Below, piece after piece: positions 7,739 to 15,000 of a DNA stretch of 15,000 nt; positions within the stretch are counted from its first letter, which is position 1, and every line of letters begins with the position of its first letter. Location of the stretch: NCBI GenBank assembly GCA_014634225.1, contig BLFN01000100.1:168507-183506 (forward strand). The letters are read 5' to 3'. Position numbers and translations under genes: made by a program. This DNA is from Acropora yongei. Its lineage: Eukaryota; Cnidaria; Anthozoa; Scleractinia; Acroporidae. The notes below the pieces were generated by a model that saw nothing but the letters and a program-made list of their open reading frames with translations, ran no database searches and had not been told where the DNA came from.

Positions 7739-8597
7739 GTTACGAAACGAAACGAGCGAGCAAAAATAAACTGTGCGAACAATTTCTAGCGAGTAAATAG
7801 CGTAGAAAAGAAGAAGGGTTAAGGAAACGAATTAAAGAAAAAGACCGGTAGAAAAACATGATTAATTATTGAGTGTGACTGAATTACAACTTTGCACCTA
7901 CTGTTTTTCATTGTTAAGTATGTAAATTTGTGACACTGATTGCACCATTTTCGACGTGTTTGCATATTAAGCTCCCGTTATCTGGGGCCTTAAACAGGGA
8001 ATATCATATTCGAAAATGTAACTTCGTATTTTTGGGATCATTTCTCTGTTATTCCGTGTCATTTGGCTTGAAAGATGTGTACTATCTTAGTTTCTGAAAT
8101 GAAATTGGCAAGAGCGGTTTAGGGATGGAAAGTAAAAATTGAAACAAAAAGCCGTCCATTTTTTCACGTCGTCCACTTTAACGCGAAACAGATCATTTCA
8201 CGTCGATGATAATGCAGGAAAGGTTGTGAAATGTGCACAGAGGAAAACTGCCGCAACGGCTGTAAAAGGGTGCAAAGTTAGTTTTTTTTATTATCAGATA
8301 TGCAAACATTTTGATCTTTATGTCACAGTAATCAAGAATAATTCCGAAAAATTGATAGAGACTTGATACTGAAAGTCTTAAATTGGTGCTTTATTAAACG
8401 AGTGTCTCCTTATTAAGGTGGAATTTACGCAATGTGTCAACTCCAACATTCTTTGGAAGTAGCGAAATGGACGCTAGGACGCCTCATGCAAGTTGTCTTT
8501 TAATTAACACCGTTAAGTTGAAATGCTATTTATAAACTCAGTCTCACAAAGTTCTGGCTTAGCAACGCCAGTATGGGCTCAGCTCTTCGGCAAATTT
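7739..8597. other. Non-coding stretch, no gene recognised
   Basis: An open frame at 8139-8366 (75 codons) shows no motif or homology I recognise. No other structure was seen. Confidence 0.4.
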
Positions 8598-8599
8598 GA

Positions 8600-8627
8600 A
8601 AAAAATAAATAAATAAATAAATAAAAA
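8600..8627. repeat. (AAAT)n microsatellite
   Basis: Five to six consecutive AAAT units flanked by A-rich sequence. It lies just left of the perfect inverted repeat at 8631. Confidence 0.9.
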
Positions 8628-8630
8628 TTT

Positions 8631-8659
8631 CTAAAACATAGCTGTTGACTATGTTTTAG
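8631..8659. repeat. Perfect 11-bp inverted repeat with 7-base loop
   Basis: CTAAAACATAG (8631-8641), loop CTGTTGA, then CTATGTTTTAG (8649-8659). This is a perfect stem without a following U-run, so it does not look like a terminator. Confidence 0.9.
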
Positions 8660-8979
8660 TACGAGCTCATGCAGGCAAACCGTTTTAAGCCTTGGTTTGC
8701 TATAAATAGGTTCATATTGGATAGATGGGCTATATTGCAGGATTTATTTTGCACAAAAACTTGGAAAATTAAAATATACATACAAAATAATAATCATTAT
8801 GAAAAAAAAGAGAGAGGGAGAAAGAAAGTAAGAAAAGCTTCACAAATTTGTTTTTATTATACTTCGCAATCACCATATTATGCAGAAGTTCCTATTTCAC
8901 ATCTCATCATGAAAGCTAGAGACTCTAATTAACTCTAAAAGGAAAATTATTTTTTGTTATGACTAAAGACTATTTATTT
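8660..8979. other. Upstream region of the PAN/EGF/LamG gene
   Basis: AT-rich, with a purine-rich run (GAAAAAAAAGAGAGAGGGAG) near 8800-8822. An 87-codon open frame at 8669-8932 has no motif. The stretch probably contains the distal promoter of the gene whose TATA box is at 8980, but no specific factor site stands out. Confidence 0.35.
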
Positions 8980-8987
8980 TATATAAA
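8980..8987 (+). promoter_or_regulatory. TATA box (TATATAAA) of the secreted PAN/EGF/LamG gene
   Basis: TATATAAAGG lies 110 bases before the ATG at 9090. A start of transcription about 25 to 30 bases downstream (near 9010) would give a 5' UTR of about 80 bases with no upstream ATG. This is a strong match to the metazoan TATA consensus. Confidence 0.65.
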
Positions 8988-9089
8988 GGAGACACCACTT
9001 GTTACACCTGCAACATTTCCGTTTGTTGGAACTCCCGCACATTCAGTGGCAGACATTGGACGCGTAACTGTGCCTGTGAGTGAGTGGCC

Positions 9090-9162
9090 ATGAAAAATCT
9101 TACCCATTTCTTTGTAATCGGGACTGTCTTCTTCGTAATTGTCATATCTGCTTTCCCAGATG
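9090..9162 (+). CDS. Exon 1: signal peptide
   Basis: The ATG follows GTGGCC and encodes 24 residues (MKNLTHFF ... SAFPD) plus the first base of Glu25. The donor is G|GTAAGT at 9163, phase 1. The start is supported by the TATA box 110 bases upstream, the lack of an upstream ATG and the clear signal peptide. Confidence 0.8.
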
Positions 9163-12100
9163 GTAAGTTTTTGCTTTTCTTCTTTAATTCTTGACTCTCG
9201 GTTTTCCTATTCTTTTTCCGTCATTTTCTAATTCAAAGGGATTTCTATTTTGATGTTTTTTTTTTCTTTTCCCTTATTTTTTTTTCTCCCCTGGTTAGGA
9301 GAAATGCCTTTCGTGAACAAGTATCAGTAACCTTAGAAATCGCAATCCAATTTTAGTTCGTACTATGAAATTCGTTTTTTGCAAACGTTTTAGTTTGCAA
9401 TGAGTCAAACTCTTGTTGTTTGTGCTTAATTCTTGATGATAACGTTCTCGTACAAAAACGCAGCGGGTTGAGGAAATTGCAGAGTCCCTGTAGTACCTGC
9501 CCTACTTGATTATCATAGTCTCAATCACCGGAAATAATTGCACACGGCATTTTAAAGATGGGCCAAGGAATCAATGGCAACATGCCGCAAAGTTCAGCAC
9601 TTTGAGGAATTAATGACTCGGAAGAAGTCGTTCGACTTTTCAAACCAACGAATTATTACGATTTTCAACTTACCCCTCATTTTGTTACCGATTATTATTA
9701 TTATTTTTAAATATCATGCAATTTCCGAAAGAGGAATTAAACGTTAGAGAGGAAGTCGATCATGTAACCAATAACAACCACACGGACAAGCTGCTAAAAT
9801 TGGTTGAGGCTATTGTTTCTTTGCAAATCTTCATCACAAATGTAAAAAGGAGCTCGAGAAAACGCAATGTAACTAAGCACGGCTATATTTTATAAAAAAA
9901 AAATAAAAATAAAAGAAAAATAGTCCACTTGATTGCGAATAACAAACAGAACAACCCTGCAATAGTTGTTGCTTGAGGAGAGGTTTCGCTGGTACGAGAG
10001 TTATAAAAGCGCTCGACTCTTGGAAATCGAATTACTTTTCAAGGGATGCTTTTTTTGACTTCTAAGTCAATGAGCCAAGTTTTCAGGAATACAACGTGTT
10101 TGCTGCACTCGAGTTTCATCTGTTAAGTTGATTATTATTCTTTTTTTTTTTCCTTTCATTTTAAAATAGTTCCTTTTCAATAATATGTCCTTATACATTT
10201 CAAATTCCTCTCATGAAATTTGTATTGGCAGATGAAAACAAGTCACTTTAGGAAAGGGGGGAACTTCGGCGGGCTTAACAAGATGTTAGCGTTCGCAAAT
10301 TTTGATTTAGTGATCCAAAAACGCATGGACTTGTTTTTGCAGATACCAAAATTAAAATAACAATAAATAAGCACCGGCAGATACACTTAACGAGTGTTGA
10401 AAATATTTACGCAAAGGCCACTCCCTGGTGCTGGTGACTTCTTTCAAGGACGAAACAGGTGTGAATACTGTTTGAGATTTGTTTTGCCTGAAATATCCGA
10501 CTAGAAATCAACCAAATTTTGAAATGAAATGAATCTGAGATATAAATTGATTTTAGCATCCTTGTCTAAGAATTTCCAGTATATCCACCACCTAAAAGAA
10601 ATGAAAGAAGAAATAAACAGTTTTTTTACTTCTTTGAAATACAACTAATTTTCTAGAAAAGGGCCACTTTCAAAAATACAATAATACTTTTTGATAGTCT
10701 CTCCAAAATTTTGCATAAGCATTGTTTCCATCTTCTCCAGGGACTTTCTATGGTCCCCAGAGAAAATAAAAGCAATACTTCTGCAAAATTTTGGAGGGAC
10801 AAACAAAGAGCATTATGTTATTTTTTGAAAGTGGCCTATACAAATGCGTTAAACGAGGTGCGATTTCATTGGCTATTGCTGTTGTAAGAGAAAATATATG
10901 ATCATATTATCCATCTTTACTTAAGCTATCTACTCTTGTTCTTTAACCTTAACCTCGTGTTTGGACTGTCTGCTCTGGAGTTTTGTTAAACTCATCTCGA
11001 TTTTCACAGGCTTCTGTAAACACTGTAGATACTTTTGTTTCTCTTTTCTTTTTCTTTTTTTTTCTTTTGTTTTTATTTTTGGTTTTGTTGTTTTGTTTGT
11101 TAAATGACAATGTGTATCATATTTTATTGACACAAGAGGGCCGGCAGCTCCTTTTCCCAGCCAAATTCTTCAGAAGAAACAAACGTCTCGCCGACCATAT
11201 TATTGCGACAAAAAATGTTCCCGATTTGGATTTGTGCGAGCTTCAATGTTACCACGAACCCAATTGTGTCAGTATAAATTTCAATGTCATCCCAGACAAC
11301 GAAGGACTTCATGAATGCGAGTTGAACGACGCCACTCATCAAAGATATGACAGCCACCTCGAAGACGAAGATGGCTTTGTATATAAAGGTGCAAAGGTAG
11401 GAACTGTACATTTACCATTAATTATTTCTTCCTCCCCGACTCAAATTCATACTCCTTCTTGCGCAGATTCGTGTCGGAGTCAATCTTGAGTTCGTGTACC
11501 TGTAATATTCTGATTTTACATCGGAATCATATTTATGTTCGTGTCGGATTCATGTTCGGGTTCTTTTGTGCGTGTTTGTAAAAGCTTTTATTTAATCGAA
11601 CTGACGTTCAGACCCAGCTAAGAGACACTTAATTTATGGTTTGAGCGCAGCGGCATTTGATCGTGATAGTTTACATGCAAATCCATCGGAAACTGTTGGC
11701 ACAGTTGTTCGTGCAAGAACTCATGCATATGCATGTTCTTCAGCGAGTTATTTTATGCTCATGTTCATATCGAGTCGGTTTGTCGTTTTTTCCTCTAGCG
11801 TGGTCCGTTTTTGCACTCGTCTTCGAGACTGTTCTTCTGTCCGCCTATATTTTTGTTTGCAAACGCAATAAAGTGGACAAGTTCTTCTCCAACAATCACT
11901 CTTCTCAGAACCTTAGCAGTCATTGTGACCTGTGACCATTGTGTAGAAATTAGTTTTGAAGCAAAAAGTATAAAATTTAGTGGGAATGTCTTTTGCGTTT
12001 CTTTTTTCTTACTGGTGTCCTTGATGGACTAAGCTGTAATTCGTTTCTGTAAAAAAAAAAAAAAAAGGACTCATCCACTTATGAAAACCCAAAAAAAACG

Positions 12101-14144
12101 TAAGATCACTTGAATCCTTGTTTCGTTGTCTTTAGAGCGCCTGTGATTGGTTTCATGACTTTTGCAATGAAGGCATCTGTCAGTCTGGATATACAAACAA
12201 AGGATATCGCTGTGTTTGTCCTGAGGGACTGACCTCAGATCACTGTCAAAAAGGTAATACTAGCTTTCCAACGGTACCACTACCACTACCACTACCACTA
12301 CCACTACCACTACCGCTGCTATTGGTTTTGGAGGCACTTTTGAAACGTATTGGACTGTAAATCTTCATTATTTGTACTGCTATTATGGTATTTAAGTGTT
12401 GCCTGTAGCATTCCTTTGGTTTAGGACAAATATTCGTCTTTTACAGGTATTGGTGATTGTGTTGAATTCGGGAACAACTGCGGAAACAAAATGTGTATAA
12501 AGACTGGAGACGGACATGAATGCATCGGTAAGTCAAGGTCCGTTGCCAAGCCATGAAAGGTGTGGACTTGGGCGTTTGATTGAGGTTCCATTTATTACTG
12601 AGAGTTTTCAGCTCACACATAACCAGATCCCACAACGTATGGCCCCAAAAATCGTCTCGCTGGAGCATCCCACTGGTATTGCCAGATGACGAATTCAAAC
12701 CTCGTGGAATCCCGCAAATTTTCAGGCTTCTCTGACCAAATACTCGATCTGTTTTCTTAGTCATGTGACAACACCTTCCAGGTTTAAACTGTTGTCGTAT
12801 TCAACAGTAAGAATGCGTGTGAATATAAAAAAAAATGTTTAACTTCAACAGATTATCCTGCTATTGCCATTGTTACTTCTTATGCGGCTACTGATGTTGC
12901 TGCTACTGCCTTTGCTACTTCTACTGCTTCTCTCACAGCAGTTCACTCACAATAAGATGACGCCCGACTTTGATAAAACGTAATGAGATGTTCTGTTTAA
13001 TGGAGCATGAAATACCTGGTTGTAACATATGGGTTAACGCTTGTGGTAGGGCTGCTGTTTCTTAGACTTGGATTAGGTTAATAGTGTTGTCTTCTTACGG
13101 AGTGTAGTTAGGAGGACACTTCATGACATCTTATTTTACGTGTTTGCGTAGCGTGTTTTATTGAAGCTGAATCAAAGTTTTATCCAGGGGAGGGTTGTCC
13201 AATACTCCGACATAATGCGATTCTTAGCACTTCACAATAGACATCAGAAAGTGTCCCCCAAAAATAGCAACAGTTTTGCGAGACTTAAAGAGCGGGACAC
13301 TTTGTGGCTCTTTGTGATGTCTAATGTTACGTACCAGGAATCTCATTACAATCTCATTACATCGTTGTATTGGACATGTTTGATCCAGAGGGGACACTTT
13401 GAGACATTTATTGCAGTTTCTATGCTTATAATTACTTGTAATCTTGGAAATAACCTTACTTATTTTACTTTTATTTTATTCTCTATCTTACTAACTTATT
13501 GTTGTAATTATTTCTAAGATCCTAAACTACTTGCCTGGTTTCCCCTCAACGCCACGTTCAATATCAGTGAAGTCAAAGGTCGTGTTTACGCTAAACTTGA
13601 GGGTAAAGAGATCTCTCTTGCCCCAGGTCCTGACGGAGGCGTGGGAGGAAGTTACAAACTTAAGAAGGGAACCCGCATTAAGTTTCCCTCTAACCAGGTG
13701 GATGGATCATTAGACGTGCGTTATTCGATGACAATTCTGTTTTGGCTCTATTATAATGGACACGAAAGAAACGCTAGCATTGTTCGCTATGCTAGAAATA
13801 ATAGAATCCAGGGTACGGGAATGTTTCTTTCTGGACCTACTGATCTTCAGGCACGTATTCAAACGCGAGATCATGTAAAGGTATTCACTCTCAAAGCTCA
13901 GATTTCAGCATGCCGCTGGACTTTTGTGGCAATCACTTTTAATCATACGTCAGGTGAAGCCAAGTTATGGATTAATGCAGTCGTGAAAAAGAAGATTAAG
14001 ATTAAGAACATGATTGAGCTGAGCACACAACACCCATTCAAAATAGGAGGCAGTAAGTTTAAGGGAAGAATTACACAGCTTCAGATATATAACTACCCAC
14101 TGAGGACGGAAAAGATCAATGAATCATTCATAATTTCAGGTTAG
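9090..14144 (+). CDS. Secreted PAN/apple - EGF - half-EGF - laminin-G-like protein (five exons)
   Basis: Predicted exons: 9090-9162, 11137-11396, 12136-12253, 12447-12527 and 13519-14139. All five join in one frame to give 384 residues plus one base; reading on from 14139 gives GGT TAG (stop 14142-14144), about 385 residues. Residues 1-20 or so are a hydrophobic signal peptide (FFVIGTVFFVIVISA). Residues 25-111 form a PAN/apple-like module (Cys 58, 62, 68, 85), 112-150 an EGF-like domain (six Cys), 151-177 a four-Cys half-EGF, and 178-385 a laminin-G/concanavalin-like domain with WTFVAITF, LWIN and the closing IYNYPL. Four N-glycosylation sequons (NAT, NIS, NAS, NHT) lie in the last domain. 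There is no transmembrane segment, so it is likely secreted or matrix-associated, with carbohydrate or protein binding inferred. The gene name is unknown. If the donor at 14140 is used, more exons lie downstream. Confidence 0.8.
9163..11136 (+). other. Intron 1 (contains a palindromic MITE)
   Basis: GTAAGT donor; T-rich tract (11030-11100) before the acceptor TTGACACAAG. It holds a short (TTA)n run (9692-9705), a 59-codon open frame from ATG 9716 that I do not support as an exon, and the foldback element at 10662-10836. Confidence 0.7.
10662..10836. mobile_element. 175-bp foldback MITE, palindromic over nearly its whole length
   Basis: The left end GGCCACTTTCAAAAATACAA matches the reverse complement of the right end (GGCCACTTTCAAAAAATAAC). 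The similarity continues inward through CTCCAAAATTTTGCATAAG versus CTCCAAAATTTTGCAGAAG, and ATTGTTTCCATCTTCTCCAG versus ATTGCTTTTATTTTCTCTGG, to a loop of about eight bases near 10753. No coding capacity; a non-autonomous DNA element. No clear target-site duplication beside the ends. Confidence 0.8.
11137..11396 (+). CDS. Exon 2: PAN/apple-like domain
   Basis: Begins in phase 1 (completing Glu25) and ends in phase 0 at AAG|GTAGGA. It encodes LLFPAKFFRRNKRLADH, then CELQCYHEPNCVSINFN and HECELNDATHQR, the typical C-x3-C-x5-C-x-S-x-N and C-x-L-N pattern of PAN/apple modules. These often mediate protein or carbohydrate binding. The 168-codon open frame starting at 10983 is this exon extended into intron sequence, and the antisense frame is a shadow. 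Confidence 0.8.
11397..12135 (+). other. Intron 2
   Basis: GTAGGA donor, TTGTCTTTAG acceptor. It contains two TTCGTGTCGGA words (near 11468 and 11538), remnants of a decayed minisatellite, a palindrome at 11715-11740, and an A16 homopolymer at about 12051-12066. The overlapping open frames at 11641-12032 have no motif. Confidence 0.65.
11715..11740. repeat. Palindrome centred on CATGCATATGCATG
   Basis: The 14-base core (11722-11735) is self-complementary. It is extended by AAGAA on the left and TTCTT on the right, with two unpaired bases in the left arm. ATGCATAT also resembles a POU-factor octamer; function is not established. Confidence 0.7.
12136..12253 (+). CDS. Exon 3: EGF-like domain
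   Basis: Enters in phase 0 after TTTAG and ends in phase 1 (AAAG|GTAATA). Residues 112-150 read SACDWFHDFCNEGICQSGY, then CVCPEGLTSDHC. The six cysteines (114, 121, 126, 137, 139, 148) have EGF spacing. There is no calcium-binding D-x-D/N-E consensus at the start. Confidence 0.8.
12254..12446 (+). other. Intron 3 with (ACCACT)n hexanucleotide repeat
   Basis: GTAATA donor, TCTTTTACAG acceptor. Six or seven TACCAC units run from 12275 to about 12314, a potentially polymorphic microsatellite. Confidence 0.75.
12447..12527 (+). CDS. Exon 4: four-cysteine half-EGF module
   Basis: Phase 1 at both ends (81 bases, a symmetric exon that can be skipped without a frame change). It encodes GIGDCVEFGNNCGNKMCIKT then GDGHECIG. 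Cys 155, 162, 167 and 176 match the first four EGF cysteines; the last pair is missing because the laminin-G-like exon follows. Confidence 0.75.
12528..13518 (+). other. Intron 4
   Basis: GTAAGT donor, TTATTTCTAAG acceptor. It holds a decayed GCT/ACT-rich trinucleotide stretch (12852-12952) that sits behind a usable acceptor, TTCAACAG. Other open frames (12441-12764 minus, 13161-13517 plus) show no domain. Confidence 0.65.
12852..12952 (+). repeat. Decayed (GCTACT)n-like stretch, possible cryptic exon
   Basis: After TTCAACAG at 12843-12850 the sequence reads in the phase required by exon 4 as an Ala/Thr-rich peptide (DYPAIAIVTSYAAT ... STASLTAVHSQ), then TAA. It is most simply a degraded trinucleotide microsatellite. 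If spliced in, it would give a form truncated before the laminin-G-like domain. Confidence 0.3.
13519..14139 (+). CDS. Exon 5: laminin-G/concanavalin-like domain
   Basis: Begins in phase 1 (completing Asp178, DPKLLAWFPLN). Hallmarks of the LamG_3 / LamGL fold are YSMTILFWLYY, CRWTFVAITFNHTSGEAKLW, then FKIGGSKFKGRITQLQIYNY and PLRTEKI. About 207 residues, full length for the fold. It ends at G|GTTAGT (phase 1), or reads GGT TAG if not spliced. The open frames at 13531-13713 are shadows. Confidence 0.85.
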
Positions 14145-14621
14145 TCATATGACCAGGAGTTGCTACAAGTTGGAAACAAAATGCCATCAACTGAATTATG
14201 CATGTATTTTTATAAACCAGAAATAAATGCCACCATAGTTGCACCAGTATTTCAATTTTCCTGAGAAGTTAGACATTGTCAATATTAAAATACCGAGGAC
14301 ACAAATGACAATTTTTGTTATTGCTGTGAAATGATACAGTCTTTTATTCAGTTTCAAGTGAGGTAAGTTTGTTTTTGTCGATGGAAAAGTTTTCCTTCGT
14401 AGTCATCATGACAGTCAATTCGATACTTTCCAATTCACGGATCGGAAATGAAACGTAGACGTGAACGGAAGATTGAGAAGGCATGGTCATTTAAACTTTA
14501 ACTGTCCCCTATTCAAACTACTTCTGCTGGCCTTATTAATGACATTGGAGGTACTTCTGCGACGATATTAACTGGTAATTTTGTCCTTGTCATTGCTATA
14601 ATATCACCGTTGAAGGTCAAT
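14145..14621. other. Possible 3' UTR or intron, then LINE 5' region
   Basis: AATAAA lies at 14222-14227. A potential 11-base micro-exon (TTTCAAGTGAG, 14352-14362) sits between TTTATTCAG and a perfect donor GTAAGT. The boundary with the LINE starting before 14622 could not be seen, and no target-site duplication was found. Confidence 0.4.
14222..14227 (+). terminator. Candidate poly(A) signal AATAAA
   Basis: Lies 78 bases after the in-frame TAG at 14142-14144, a sensible distance if exon 5 is terminal. The motif is frequent in AT-rich DNA, so this is supportive only. Confidence 0.35.
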
Positions 14622-15000
14622 ATGGCGGTAGGCCGTGTTTCTCTACGCTCCGTCTTTCTGGCTATATTTCTTGAAGCACTGTTGCTCTACTACCATCTTA
14701 TTCAGCTAAGAGACGTTAACTTCCAATCTTCTGTCCAACACGTGCGTTCTCCATGTGTTGGGGATTTCGGAAGCCAGAGTTGGCGGCTTTTCAAGCCTAG
14801 ATCAGATACACAAAGAAGAGACCATGAGCACTTTATTCGATCTGTGCGAAAGTTCAACGCCCTCAACGGATATCTTACCGGTCTCCTGCTCCTGTGTGGT
14901 GATATAGCTAGTCAGCCGGGACCAGAAACATTCGCGTTTCGCCAGAATAAGCAAAGCTCCAAGATCAAGAACCTTCTACTAAACGCGCGTAGTCTTACAA
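14622..15000 (+). mobile_element. LINE (CR1/L2-like) protein, N-terminal part with 2A-like motif
   Basis: Open for 126 codons from ATG 14622 to the window edge, with no stop. Residues 8-25 are hydrophobic (LRSVFLAIFLEALLLYYHL), like a signal sequence or membrane anchor. Residues 84-101 read YLTGLLLLCGDIASQPGP, a 2A-like element. Residues 117-125 read NLLLNARSL, the opening of the apurinic-like endonuclease domain of non-LTR retrotransposon proteins (N-x-R-S-L). The ORF is intact as far as visible and could belong to a fairly young copy. RT and the 3' end lie outside the window. The start codon sits in AATATGGCGGT, a YY1-like site. 5' boundary unknown. The class is inferred from this layout. 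Confidence 0.7.
14871..14924 (+). other. 2A-like translational-recoding motif (variant)
   Basis: Residues 84-101 of the LINE frame: YLTGLLLLCGDIASQPGP. The canonical 2A signature is D-(V/I)-E-x-N-P-G-P preceded by a hydrophobic helix; here Glu is replaced by Ala and Asn by Gln, while Asp, Ile, Pro-Gly and Pro are kept. In active elements the ribosome skips the Gly-Pro bond, here Gly100/Pro101, releasing a 100-residue leader. The two changes make full activity doubtful. Confidence 0.6.

Noticed and set aside
8139..8366. Plus-strand 75-codon frame
   Set aside because: Two Cys-Lys patches looked interesting, but no known pattern or supporting context was found.
9716..9895. 59-codon frame in intron 1 starting MQFPKEELNVREEVDH
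   Set aside because: The sequence looks mildly coiled-coil-like, but there is no promoter or splice site in the right phase for the host gene, and no recognised family.
11641..12032. Three overlapping plus-strand frames in intron 2
   Set aside because: Overlapping readings of the same intronic DNA, rich in Ser/Phe/Cys and without domain features; the neighbouring exons splice cleanly around them.
12441..12764. Minus-strand 107-codon frame
   Set aside because: Partly antisense to exon 4; no motif recognised.
13161..13517. Plus-strand 118-codon frame running up to exon 5
   Set aside because: Intronic; it stops at the exon 5 acceptor in a different frame and ends in an AT-rich hydrophobic tail.
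1..15000. CRISPR array, bacterial operon or phage features
   Set aside because: No regularly spaced repeats, no ribosome-binding sites or operon structure; spliced exons and LINE remnants show animal nuclear DNA.

Overview
This is animal nuclear DNA. It is AT-rich, most likely from an anthozoan cnidarian and plausibly a stony coral. The basis is phase-1 exons encoding extracellular domains (PAN/apple, EGF, laminin-G-like), a TLDc-domain exon, a decayed Crypton/DUF3504 tyrosine recombinase, several LINE remnants, and short foldback elements of a kind I associate with coral genomes. The organism is inferred from memory of such sequences; nothing in the window proves the species.

Layout. 1-604 has no recognisable gene. 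605-921 is a single + strand exon for the C-terminal half of a TLDc domain, broken by one in-frame stop. 922-4077 is repeat-rich non-coding DNA: opposed A-rich and T-rich tracts, a small MITE-like element (1853-1964), a diverged duplicated segment (2192-2340 and 2671-2862), a tRNA-derived SINE-like unit on the minus strand (about 3010-3240) and a degenerate ATCT microsatellite. 4078-6177 is a transposon graveyard: a Crypton-type recombinase pseudogene, then two different LINE 3' fragments. The first LINE fragment carries a cluster of nested palindromes. 6818-7194 holds a foldback element abutting a minus-strand LINE C-terminus, then a second hairpin next to a YY1/CRE-like site. 7195-8970 holds a repeat tail, a microsatellite and a perfect 11-bp inverted repeat, but no supportable gene.

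The main gene starts at a TATA box (8980) with an ATG at 9090. It runs through five exons to 14139 or 14144, and all splice phases fit. It encodes a secreted protein of about 385 residues: signal peptide, PAN/apple-like domain, EGF-like domain, a four-cysteine half-EGF module, and a laminin-G/concanavalin-like domain. Intron 1 holds an almost completely palindromic 175-bp MITE. Either the gene ends at the TAG at 14142 with a poly(A) signal at 14222, or it splices onward from a good donor at 14140.

At the right edge, an open frame from 14622 continues beyond the window. It reads as the N-terminus of a LINE protein: a hydrophobic leader, then a 2A-like element (GDIASQPGP) and the start of an endonuclease domain (NARSL). 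This translational-recoding-like motif, with changes at two normally conserved positions, is the most interesting signal in the window.
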